Shown piece by piece: positions 21,827 to 27,052 of a stretch of DNA of 27,052 nt (within the stretch, counting starts at the first letter, position 1; every line of letters begins with the position of its first letter). This stretch comes from an uncultured Alphaproteobacteria bacterium (GTDB taxonomy: Bacteria; Pseudomonadota; Alphaproteobacteria; CAAHEQ01; UBA3637), in contig CAKQBW010000015.1 of assembly GCA_934216505.1 (NCBI GenBank), positions 1 through 27,052 on the forward strand, written 5' to 3'. The translations under genes were made by a program, and so were the position numbers. The notes under the pieces were generated by a model. That model saw nothing but the letters and a program-made list of their open reading frames with translations. It searched no databases and had not been told where the DNA came from.

Positions 21827-21890
21827 TGCCTTCCTTTCCTTCTGTTAGAATAATAAAGAGTAAAAAAATAATGGGAAAGTCAGAAAAAAA

Positions 21891-22304
21891 TTACGAACGA
21901 TGTTTTTTCAGTTCTTTATTCATCCAAGTTTGATATTCTCGGCGTAAGGCGATTGGGGGAAAATCAGGGACATTGATTGTTAGAGATTCCCCTTCTTTAA
22001 TGCGTTTTAAGGCGGGGTCAAAACAATAACGATTGATAAATTTATGTAGGCTTTTTTCAATTAAACATAAATTGGATAAACGGTTCGTTCCGCCGCCCGA
22101 TAAAGGGATAATGTGATGCACATCATAGCCTTTGGGAATCAACCCACGGGCGGCTCGGGCTAAATTCATTTCTTTCACATAACAATCTAATTTACCCGTT
22201 CGGTAAAGCCACAAAACAAAGACACGATTCAACCTTTTATGGTCAAATTCCTTTCTTTTTGCCCGTGTATATTCCTTTGGCATTTTTTTAAATAAAACTG
22301 GCAT
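21891..22304 (-). CDS. HNH endonuclease
   Basis: A 137-residue HNH-family nuclease. The motif spans about residues 61-89: YDVHHIIPLSGGGTNRLSNLCLIEK with His63/His64, Asn78 and final His87 (LHKFIN), the HNH triad. The N-terminus is basic (EYTRAKRKEFDHKRLNR), suitable for DNA contact. The start lies one base after the recG stop, with CGGGG a few bases upstream, so it is probably co-translated with recG. Small HNH proteins of this type occur in phages, restriction systems and as chromosomal genes; operon placement with recG suggests a chromosomal, possibly repair-related gene. Target and role unknown. Confidence 0.87.
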   Translation of the reverse strand: MPVLFKKMPKEYTRAKRKEFDHKRLNRVFVLWLYRTGKLDCYVKEMNLARAARGLIPKGYDVHHIIPLSGGGTNRLSNLCLIEKSLHKFINRYCFDPALKRIKEGESLTINVPDFPPIALRREYQTWMNKELKKHRS

Positions 22305-22305
22305 A

Positions 22306-24357
22306 TTACCCCGCTTTCAAAGTCATTATAGCCTTTTCTTTTTCAAAAAGATATAACAAAATATGTACATTTTCATTTTCTTTATTTTTTAATTCAGGGT
22401 CTTTGAATAAAATTTTTTGTGCGTATTCGTTGGCCAAATCTAACAGATCTTGATTTTCGGGTAAATGAGCCAACCGAAATGCTTCAAAACCACTTTGTCG
22501 TGTTCCCAAAACTTCTCCAGCCCCACGCATTTTTAAATCCGCTTGCGCAATTTTAAAGCCGTCTTCTGTGTTTCGTAAAAGAGTGAGCCGTTCTCTGGCC
22601 TTGTTAGTTAGTTTCCCGTGCAAAAGAAAACAAAAGGCTTTTTCTTGGCCACGCCCGACGCGTCCCCTTAATTGATGTAAGGTCGCTAATCCAAACCTTT
22701 CCGCCTGTTCCACAATCATCACAGAGGCCGAAGGGACATCAACCCCGACTTCCACAACAGTTGTTGAAACCAAAATTTTTATCTTTCCCGATTGAAAGTC
22801 TTGAACCACTTGTGCTTTTTCATCGGGTTTCATTTTCCCATGCAAAAGTCCCACTTTATCCCCAAATGTTCCCTGTAATATCTGAAATCTTTTTTGAACA
22901 GCCGCCAAATCTGATTTTTCGCTTTCTTCAATCAAGGGACAGACCCAATAAATTTGAGCGTCTGTATGCTTTAATTTTTCAATCATGTCATTGAGTTGAG
23001 AAAAGTTTATCAGGTAAGTTTGAATGGGTTTTCTGCCCTCAGGTTTTTCATCCAAGATGGAAATTTCCATATCCCCACAGGCAGTCATAAACAAAGACCG
23101 TGGAATAGGGGTGGCACTCATCACCAACAGATTGACGCCTTTTTGTTTTTTGATTAAATTGAGGCGTTGATTTACTCCAAAACGATGTTGTTCATCAACG
23201 ATACAAAATCCCAAATTTTTAAACTGAACATTTTCCTCTATGACTGCATGCGTTCCGATGAGAAAAAGAATCTCTCCAGTTTTCAGGGAATTTAAAATCT
23301 GTGTCCGATGTTTGCCTTTTTCTTTGGCGGTTAAAAGGGCCACAGGAAGAGAAAGAGGCGTCAAAAGGGATTTTATCTTTTGATAATGTTGGCGGGCTAA
23401 AATGTCTGTAGGGGCCAATAAAACAACTTGAAAGCCTGACTTGATAACCTGAAGGGCTGCCAAAAGGGCTACGATTGTTTTGCCCGATCCGACATCTCCT
23501 TGTAAAAAACGATTCATGGGGAAGTTTGATTCTAAATCAAGATAAATTTCTGTTAAAACTTTTTCTTGTCCATGAGTCAATTGAAAGGGGAGTTTTAAAT
23601 CTATTTTATGAGAGCAGGGACAAGCGATTCCCCATTGTTTTTGGTGAAATAAACGGATAAGTTTCAGGGCGATTTGATTCGCCAAAAGTTCGTCAAAAAT
23701 AAGGCGTTGGCGGGCTCGGTCTAAAAGGTCGTCTTCATTTGCTTGAGGGGCGTGCATGCCTTTTAAACTTTCATGCCAAGCAGGCCAATTTTTATCTTTG
23801 AGTATCTGAAAGGAGAGCCATTCGGGCAGAGGGGAAAGTTTTTCGGCAATAGGGCGAACAATTTTGGAAAAAGAAAGGGAGGGGATATTTTGAATCATGG
23901 GATAAATAGGTTCAAATTCAAAGATCTTATTTGGGTCTTGTGTTAGGTAATCTGGGTGAGTTATAAAAAAAGAATTTTCTTTTTTTTGTAAAAGTCCTGA
24001 AACCCAAACAAAGTCCCCCTCTTGAAATTTTTGCTTTAAAGAAGAAACAAAACGGGTATTAAAATAAATGAGTTCTATTTCTTGGGTGTTTGATTCCAAA
24101 AAAATCTTAAAAGGACGGCGGGAAAATTTGGGGTCTTCATAGCCAATAACTTTCCCTTGAAAGGTAATCCATTCATTTTGATGGTTTTCAAAATCATCCG
24201 TGCGATGACGATGCTTCAAAGAAGTGGGCAGATGAAATAAAAGGTCCAAAATCAACTCTCTGCCACATAACTTTTTTACCCAAGTGAGTGTCTTGGGGCC
24301 AATCCCTTTGATGTTTTTGATGGATTGAAAAAGTGGAAATAAAATCTCAGGACGCAT
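22306..24357 (-). CDS. recG: RecG, branched-DNA helicase
   Basis: ATP-dependent helicase that regresses stalled forks and remodels Holliday junctions and R-loops. It has 683 residues, normal length. The N-terminal wedge/OB region includes IKGIGPKTLTWVKKL (about 16-30) and WITFQGKVIGYE. Helicase motifs: Walker A LQGDVGSGKT (285-294), APTDILARQHY, DEQHRFGVNQRL (388-399), MSATPIPRSL, then the second RecA lobe LLHGKMKPDEKAQVV, VSTTVVEVGVDVP and QLRGRVGRGQEKAFC, followed by DGFKIAQADLKMRGAGEVLGTRQSG. Its ATG overlaps the stop of the preceding gene (TAATG), and the HNH gene follows one base after its stop. Confidence 0.98.
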   Translation of the reverse strand: MRPEILFPLFQSIKNIKGIGPKTLTWVKKLCGRELILDLLFHLPTSLKHRHRTDDFENHQNEWITFQGKVIGYEDPKFSRRPFKIFLESNTQEIELIYFNTRFVSSLKQKFQEGDFVWVSGLLQKKENSFFITHPDYLTQDPNKIFEFEPIYPMIQNIPSLSFSKIVRPIAEKLSPLPEWLSFQILKDKNWPAWHESLKGMHAPQANEDDLLDRARQRLIFDELLANQIALKLIRLFHQKQWGIACPCSHKIDLKLPFQLTHGQEKVLTEIYLDLESNFPMNRFLQGDVGSGKTIVALLAALQVIKSGFQVVLLAPTDILARQHYQKIKSLLTPLSLPVALLTAKEKGKHRTQILNSLKTGEILFLIGTHAVIEENVQFKNLGFCIVDEQHRFGVNQRLNLIKKQKGVNLLVMSATPIPRSLFMTACGDMEISILDEKPEGRKPIQTYLINFSQLNDMIEKLKHTDAQIYWVCPLIEESEKSDLAAVQKRFQILQGTFGDKVGLLHGKMKPDEKAQVVQDFQSGKIKILVSTTVVEVGVDVPSASVMIVEQAERFGLATLHQLRGRVGRGQEKAFCFLLHGKLTNKARERLTLLRNTEDGFKIAQADLKMRGAGEVLGTRQSGFEAFRLAHLPENQDLLDLANEYAQKILFKDPELKNKENENVHILLYLFEKEKAIMTLKAG

Positions 24358-24773
24358 TATTGAAAGTTTTCTTTTTTAAAAGGCCGTTTTGAAGGAAAAT
24401 AAGTCCCGTCATACATCTTTATTCCTCCGTCCGAATAGACCACTGATTGAAATAAAGGCATGCGGCGAAATTGATGCAGAATTTGATCGCAATCCGATAA
24501 AGAAGCATTATTATACTTTTGAAAAGATTTTAATTTTTGCCAAAGGTATTCTTTTTTGACGGCATTTTCTTCTTCCAAAGTATCGGCACGGGTGGCCATA
24601 ATACGGCTAGCAATCAATTCGTAATCTTTCAGTTTTTGGGCGTTTTCTCCACACAAACTGGCCAAAGAATAAAGGGTCCCCATTTGACCCGCCTCTGACA
24701 TCAGATTTAAATCCTTGGCAAGGGCAGGGAGAGAGAAAAAACCAACAAACACCCATAAAACTTTTTTGAACAT
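24357..24773 (-). CDS. Small secreted protein, TIGR02301-like
   Basis: 138 residues with a clear signal peptide (MFKKVLWVFVGFFSLPALA, cleavage before KDLN) and no lipobox, so periplasmic. The mature part, MGTLYSLASLCGENAQKLKDYELI...YLWQKLKSFQKYNNASLSDCDQIL, resembles the alphaproteobacterial TIGR02301/DUF2385 family, whose members share a 'LGxLHYLRxLCG' segment and a later 'FxxTYxxC' segment; the two cysteines here (41 and 95) may form a disulfide. I recall the family from memory only. The function of that family is unknown. An AGAGGTG site precedes the ATG, and the stop overlaps the recG start. Confidence 0.62.
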   Translation of the reverse strand: MFKKVLWVFVGFFSLPALAKDLNLMSEAGQMGTLYSLASLCGENAQKLKDYELIASRIMATRADTLEEENAVKKEYLWQKLKSFQKYNNASLSDCDQILHQFRRMPLFQSVVYSDGGIKMYDGTYFPSKRPFKKENFQ

Positions 24774-24790
24774 AAAACACCTCTCGGGGT

Positions 24791-24819
24791 ATTAGAAACT
24801 AATTTTAAAAAAAATTCAA
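24791..24819 (-). promoter_or_regulatory. Promoter of the TIGR02301-like–recG–HNH operon
   Basis: On the minus strand TTGAAT (24819-24814), 17 bases, TCTAAT (24796-24791); predicted start near 24784. Same -10 hexamer and spacing as the Tim44-like operon promoter. The -35 is followed by a T run, which raises the background of AT matches. Confidence 0.55.
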
Positions 24820-24831
24820 GAGAAAAAAGTG

Positions 24832-24860
24832 TTGCTTTTTTTTAAAAAGTGATTTATAAC
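24832..24860 (+). promoter_or_regulatory. Promoter of the VirB8-like gene
   Basis: TTGCTT (24832-24837), 17 bases, TATAAC (24855-24860); predicted start near 24867, with AGGGAA just before the ATG at 24881, giving a leader of only about 14 bases. Divergent from the recG-operon promoter. Confidence 0.55.
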
Positions 24861-24880
24861 AAAAATATCAGGGAAAAGAA

Positions 24881-25720
24881 ATGACACAAAAACAAAAAGT
24901 AAATTCAGATGTGTTGGGGGCTTATCCTCAAAGAAAGCAGGTTTCTGCTTTCCCAGAGCGGGTTTTTATTAAAACGAATCGTTTTTTGGTGGTGTTTGCT
25001 GTTATCAATTTGTCTTTAATTATTGCAGGCAGTGGGCTGTTTGTCTATCTGTCCAGTCGGGTTGATGTTAAGGTGAATGAAGGAAATGTCAATTATGTTT
25101 ATGCAATAGATACGGTTGAAAATAAATTGTCTTCTTTGGAAGGATATAAGTCCAAAAAAAATGCTTGGATTTTGGCAATGGAAAAGCAACTGCGGGAGTA
25201 TATCAATGAATTTCATTCTGTTCCTTTTGAAATGAGTAAGTACCAAGATAAAGTATCCCCCAGTTCCATTGTGGCCCAAATGTCTTACCAAAACATTTAT
25301 GACACTTATCAAAAAGAACAAACTTATGCGCGCAGTATGGTTGTGGACCAAAAGCAAAGTGTGCGGGATGTTCATATTTACGATTTGCGAAATGTACAAG
25401 GGACATTGTGGAGTGCCTATATAGAGACATTTGATTTGCCGTTGGCTGAAGGGGAATTTGAAACAATGTGTCCTTGTTCGGATAACTCAAAGTCTTGTTT
25501 AGAGTGCAAGATAAAGAATGCTAATAAGCGTGAGCGGTATAAAATTTGGTTGCGGGCTAATTATTTGGGAAAAGAAAGACAAAGTTTGGACAATCCTTTG
25601 GGGCTCTATGTCATTCAATATAATATCGGTTATCTCCCTGTTCATACAGACCCTAAAAATCCTACGGAAGAAAAAGAAAAGTTTTGGGGACTTCCAACGG
25701 CTTTAAGACCTGTTCTTTAA
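24881..25720 (+). CDS. VirB8-like inner-membrane protein
   Basis: 279 residues: cytoplasmic N-terminus (about 1-33), one membrane helix (about 34-57, VVFAVINLSLIIAGSGLFVYL), then a periplasmic domain. LREYINEFHSVPFEMSKYQDKVSPSSIVAQMSYQNIYDTY (about 104-143) and NPLGLYVIQYNIG (238-250) fit VirB8, whose members typically end in 'NPLGFxVxxYR'; I rate VirB8 (type IV secretion scaffold) likely but not certain. An insertion with Cys197, Cys199, Cys206 and Cys209 (CPC-x6-CxxC) sits between them and is not something I know from VirB8. No other type IV secretion genes are in this window. Its own promoter is visible, and there is no terminator before metK, so some read-through is possible. Confidence 0.6.
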   Translation: MTQKQKVNSDVLGAYPQRKQVSAFPERVFIKTNRFLVVFAVINLSLIIAGSGLFVYLSSRVDVKVNEGNVNYVYAIDTVENKLSSLEGYKSKKNAWILAMEKQLREYINEFHSVPFEMSKYQDKVSPSSIVAQMSYQNIYDTYQKEQTYARSMVVDQKQSVRDVHIYDLRNVQGTLWSAYIETFDLPLAEGEFETMCPCSDNSKSCLECKIKNANKRERYKIWLRANYLGKERQSLDNPLGLYVIQYNIGYLPVHTDPKNPTEEKEKFWGLPTALRPVL

Positions 25721-25728
25721 AAATTTAC

Positions 25729-25757
25729 TTGACATTAAAAATAAAATGCGCCATAAT
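25729..25757 (+). promoter_or_regulatory. metK promoter
   Basis: Perfect -35 TTGACA (25729-25734), 17 bases, CATAAT (25752-25757). The predicted start near 25764 coincides with the base of an 8-bp hairpin at 25765-25782, giving a leader of about 75 bases that contains the riboswitch. Confidence 0.72.
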
Positions 25758-25764
25758 CAGGGTA

Positions 25765-25782
25765 ACCACAAAGGTTTGTGGT
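25765..25782 (+). other. 5'-terminal hairpin in the metK leader
   Basis: A perfect inverted repeat, ACCACAAA-GG-TTTGTGGT, at or one base from the predicted mRNA 5' end. It could protect the transcript or act with the riboswitch: its GTGGT arm could compete for the CCAC strand of the riboswitch P1 stem. The effect is inferred. Confidence 0.55.
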
Positions 25783-25783
25783 G

Positions 25784-25830
25784 ATGTGGATTTAAGCCAA
25801 CTTGTCCCACTTTAGAGGACTAAAAAGGAG
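25784..25830 (+). ncRNA. SAM-II-like riboswitch in the metK leader
   Basis: Short pseudoknot leader matching the SAM-II layout: P1 GTGG (25786-25789) with CCAC (25807-25810); a 17-base loop starting ATTTAA; then a downstream strand ending in CTAAAAAGGAG. This lines up with the SAM-II landmarks as I recall them (loop GAUUUAA and 3' GCUAAAAAGG). Pseudoknot pairs are available: loop GUC (25804-25806) with GAC (25818-25820), and loop GCC (25796-25798) with the GG of AAGGAG, which is the metK ribosome-binding site. SAM binding would therefore be expected to hide the site and shut off SAM synthetase. SAM-V, with a similar core, is the main alternative. Confidence 0.72.
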
Positions 25831-25838
25831 AAAAAGTT

Positions 25839-26843
25839 ATGCTGAAAACAGCAGAAGCGGTGTCTGTCGGCCACCCAGATAAAATTGCCGATTATATTTC
25901 TTGTTATATTTTGGATCGTTTTATTGAGCAAGATGCCTCTGTAAAATATGCCGTTGAGGTGATGGTGAAGGACAACTTTGTTGTCTTGGGGGGAGAAGTA
26001 AAAGGGACGTTGGATATGTCCCAAGTGGATACTTATGTGTTAAACGCCCTGAAAGAAATAGGCTATGATGAACGTTATGCGCTTCTTTGGGGAGAGTACG
26101 CCTTGAACATTCATAAGGTGAAAGTAATTAATTTAATTGGACAACAATCAAATGATATCCATCAAGGTGTAGAACAAAATGGTTGGGGGGACCAAGGTGT
26201 TTTTGTGGGGTATGCTTGTCAGGGGGAAGGGCATATCAATCGGGAACTTTTCTTGGCCCGAAAATTAAATAAAGCCCTTTATGAAAAAGCCCGTTTATCG
26301 GACAATTTGGGATTAGATATTAAAACGCAAATTACCCTAGATGAACAAGGGAAAATTGAAACAGCCATTGTGGCGATTCCCATGTTAAAACCCGAAGAAT
26401 TATCCCCCTTTATTGAAACAGTATTGGGACAAAAACCAAAAAAAATGATTGTCAATGGAACGGGGATTTATCAATTTCATTCCTCGGTGGCCGATTGTGG
26501 TATAACGGGGCGGAAATTGGCTTGTGATTTTTATTCAACGGCCTGTCCCATTGGGGGAGGTAGTCCTTGGACGAAAGACGCCACTAAGGCCGATTTAACC
26601 TTGAATGTTTATGCGCGCCAATTGGCCTTGGAAAATTTAAAGGATAATGATGAATGTTTTGTGTATTTATCGTCTTGTATTGGTCAGGCTGAACTTCCTA
26701 GTGCGGCTTTGATAACGTTCAAGGACGGGATTAAAACAGAACATAAAATGTGGTGTAATCAATCTCCAAAAAACTTGATTAAATACTTGGGCTTGGATAA
26801 ACCGATTTATACAAAGTTATGTTTGAATGGTCTTATAAGGTAA
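25839..26843 (+). CDS. metK: S-adenosylmethionine synthetase, short divergent form
   Basis: Makes SAM from methionine and ATP in the cytoplasm. It has 334 residues against 384 in E. coli. Catalytic positions map well: VGHPDKIADYIS (E. coli SEGHPDKIADQIS, His14/Asp16/Lys17 kept but the preceding Glu is Val), AVEVMVKDN (K+-site Glu kept), GDQGVFVGYA (Asp118), IKTQITL (Lys165), ADCGITGRK (Asp238, Arg244, Lys245), and GGGSPWTKDATKAD for GGGAFSGKDPSKVD (both Lys and the Asp kept). The active-site gating loop is about 5 residues shorter (DIHQGVEQNGWGDQG), and the C-terminal GHFGR extension of about 20 residues is missing. Controlled by a SAM-II-like leader and closed by a strong terminator. Confidence 0.94.
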   Translation: MLKTAEAVSVGHPDKIADYISCYILDRFIEQDASVKYAVEVMVKDNFVVLGGEVKGTLDMSQVDTYVLNALKEIGYDERYALLWGEYALNIHKVKVINLIGQQSNDIHQGVEQNGWGDQGVFVGYACQGEGHINRELFLARKLNKALYEKARLSDNLGLDIKTQITLDEQGKIETAIVAIPMLKPEELSPFIETVLGQKPKKMIVNGTGIYQFHSSVADCGITGRKLACDFYSTACPIGGGSPWTKDATKADLTLNVYARQLALENLKDNDECFVYLSSCIGQAELPSAALITFKDGIKTEHKMWCNQSPKNLIKYLGLDKPIYTKLCLNGLIR

Positions 26844-26873
26844 AAAAACTCCCAATTTTTGGGAGTTTTTTTT
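26843..26873 (+). terminator. metK rho-independent terminator
   Basis: AAAAAACTCCCAA pairs with TTGGGAGTTTTTT around a TTT loop, followed by further T. The arms are A-rich on one side and T-rich on the other, so it could act on both strands. It starts at the metK stop codon. Confidence 0.92.
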
Positions 26874-26946
26874 AGTGGTGCGGGGGGCTTTGCGATTGTT
26901 GATCCAGAATTACGGAAGAGTTGAGGAAAAATTTTTCTTAAATCGC

Positions 26947-26975
26947 TTGACAAAGTTTTAGAAAATTGATAGCAT
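26947..26975 (+). promoter_or_regulatory. Promoter upstream of the right-edge gene
   Basis: Perfect -35 TTGACA (26947-26952), 17 bases, TAGCAT (26970-26975); predicted start near 26982, 23 bases before the ATG at 27005. It lies in a 161-base spacer after the metK terminator, which also contains a GCGATT/AATCGC inverted repeat and a GAAAAATTTTTC palindrome. Confidence 0.6.
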
Positions 26976-27004
26976 GGGGGGTATAAGTGAATGGGAGAAT
27001 ACCA

Positions 27005-27052
27005 ATGAAACAACTTAAAAACAAGATTAAAGGTGTAAATAGAGGAATTTTT
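27005..27052 (+). CDS. Start of an unidentified gene (cut by window edge)
   Basis: ATG at 27005 with GGGAGA about 6 bases upstream and a good promoter before it. Sixteen codons are visible (MKQLKNKIKGVNRGIF), basic and open to the window end. A short basic leader followed by Gly could be the beginning of a prepilin-type or secreted protein, but there is too little sequence to say. Confidence 0.5.
   Translation, partial: MKQLKNKIKGVNRGIF

Overview
The window (about 27 kb, AT-rich, tightly packed) looks like a chromosomal segment of an uncultured, probably host-associated alphaproteobacterium. The evidence is gene order and gene content rather than any marker RNA: tsaE–sugar kinase/nucleotidyltransferase–addB–addA with alphaproteobacterial-type AddAB, pal–cpoB–tilS–ftsH, a Tim44-like gene next to mltA and an Smr gene, a BamF-like mini-lipoprotein after lspA, and a SAM-II-type riboswitch before metK. 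The GRSMVEMLGVLAIIGVL prepilin N-terminus resembles sequences I associate with gut alphaproteobacteria; this is memory, not a search.

Positions 1-10615 (minus strand) are one very compact nine-gene run: secB, tsaE, an AmgK–MurU fusion, addB, addA, an alpha/beta-hydrolase lipoprotein, lspA, a BamF-like lipoprotein and pgi (cut by the window edge). Every junction is a short overlap or a gap of at most 3 bases. Divergently, 10711-12654 carries a Tim44-like gene, mltA and an Smr gene. They are followed by tsaD with its own near-consensus promoter, placed so that its mRNA should be leaderless.

After a 356-base gene-free stretch with inverted repeats, the minus-strand block 14074-19225 encodes ftsH, tilS, cpoB, pal and a proline-rich lipoprotein. 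A terminator hairpin lies between pal and cpoB, and a near-consensus promoter for cpoB-tilS-ftsH is written into that hairpin. Next come an unrecognised protein with an N-terminal cysteine cluster, a small cytidylate-kinase-like NMP kinase, and the most unusual locus here. In that locus a 41-base AC microsatellite sits inside a short leader ORF directly upstream of a type IV prepilin-like gene, whose C-terminal half is packed with cysteines and carries an EGF-like signature. An HNH nuclease, recG and a small secreted protein follow on the minus strand. An apparently orphan VirB8-like protein and a divergent, short MetK under a SAM-II-like riboswitch close the window, with the start of one more gene at the edge.

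Functional links: MltA, AmgK–MurU, Pal/CpoB, LspA, SecB and the lipoproteins all serve envelope building and peptidoglycan recycling. TsaE and TsaD belong to the same t6A tRNA-modification pathway, and TilS modifies tRNA-Ile. AddAB and RecG serve recombination repair. The best candidates for undescribed biology are the potentially phase-variable EGF-like pseudopilin locus, and a shared CPC-x6-CxxC motif in two otherwise unrelated envelope proteins (the pal-linked lipoprotein and the VirB8-like protein).
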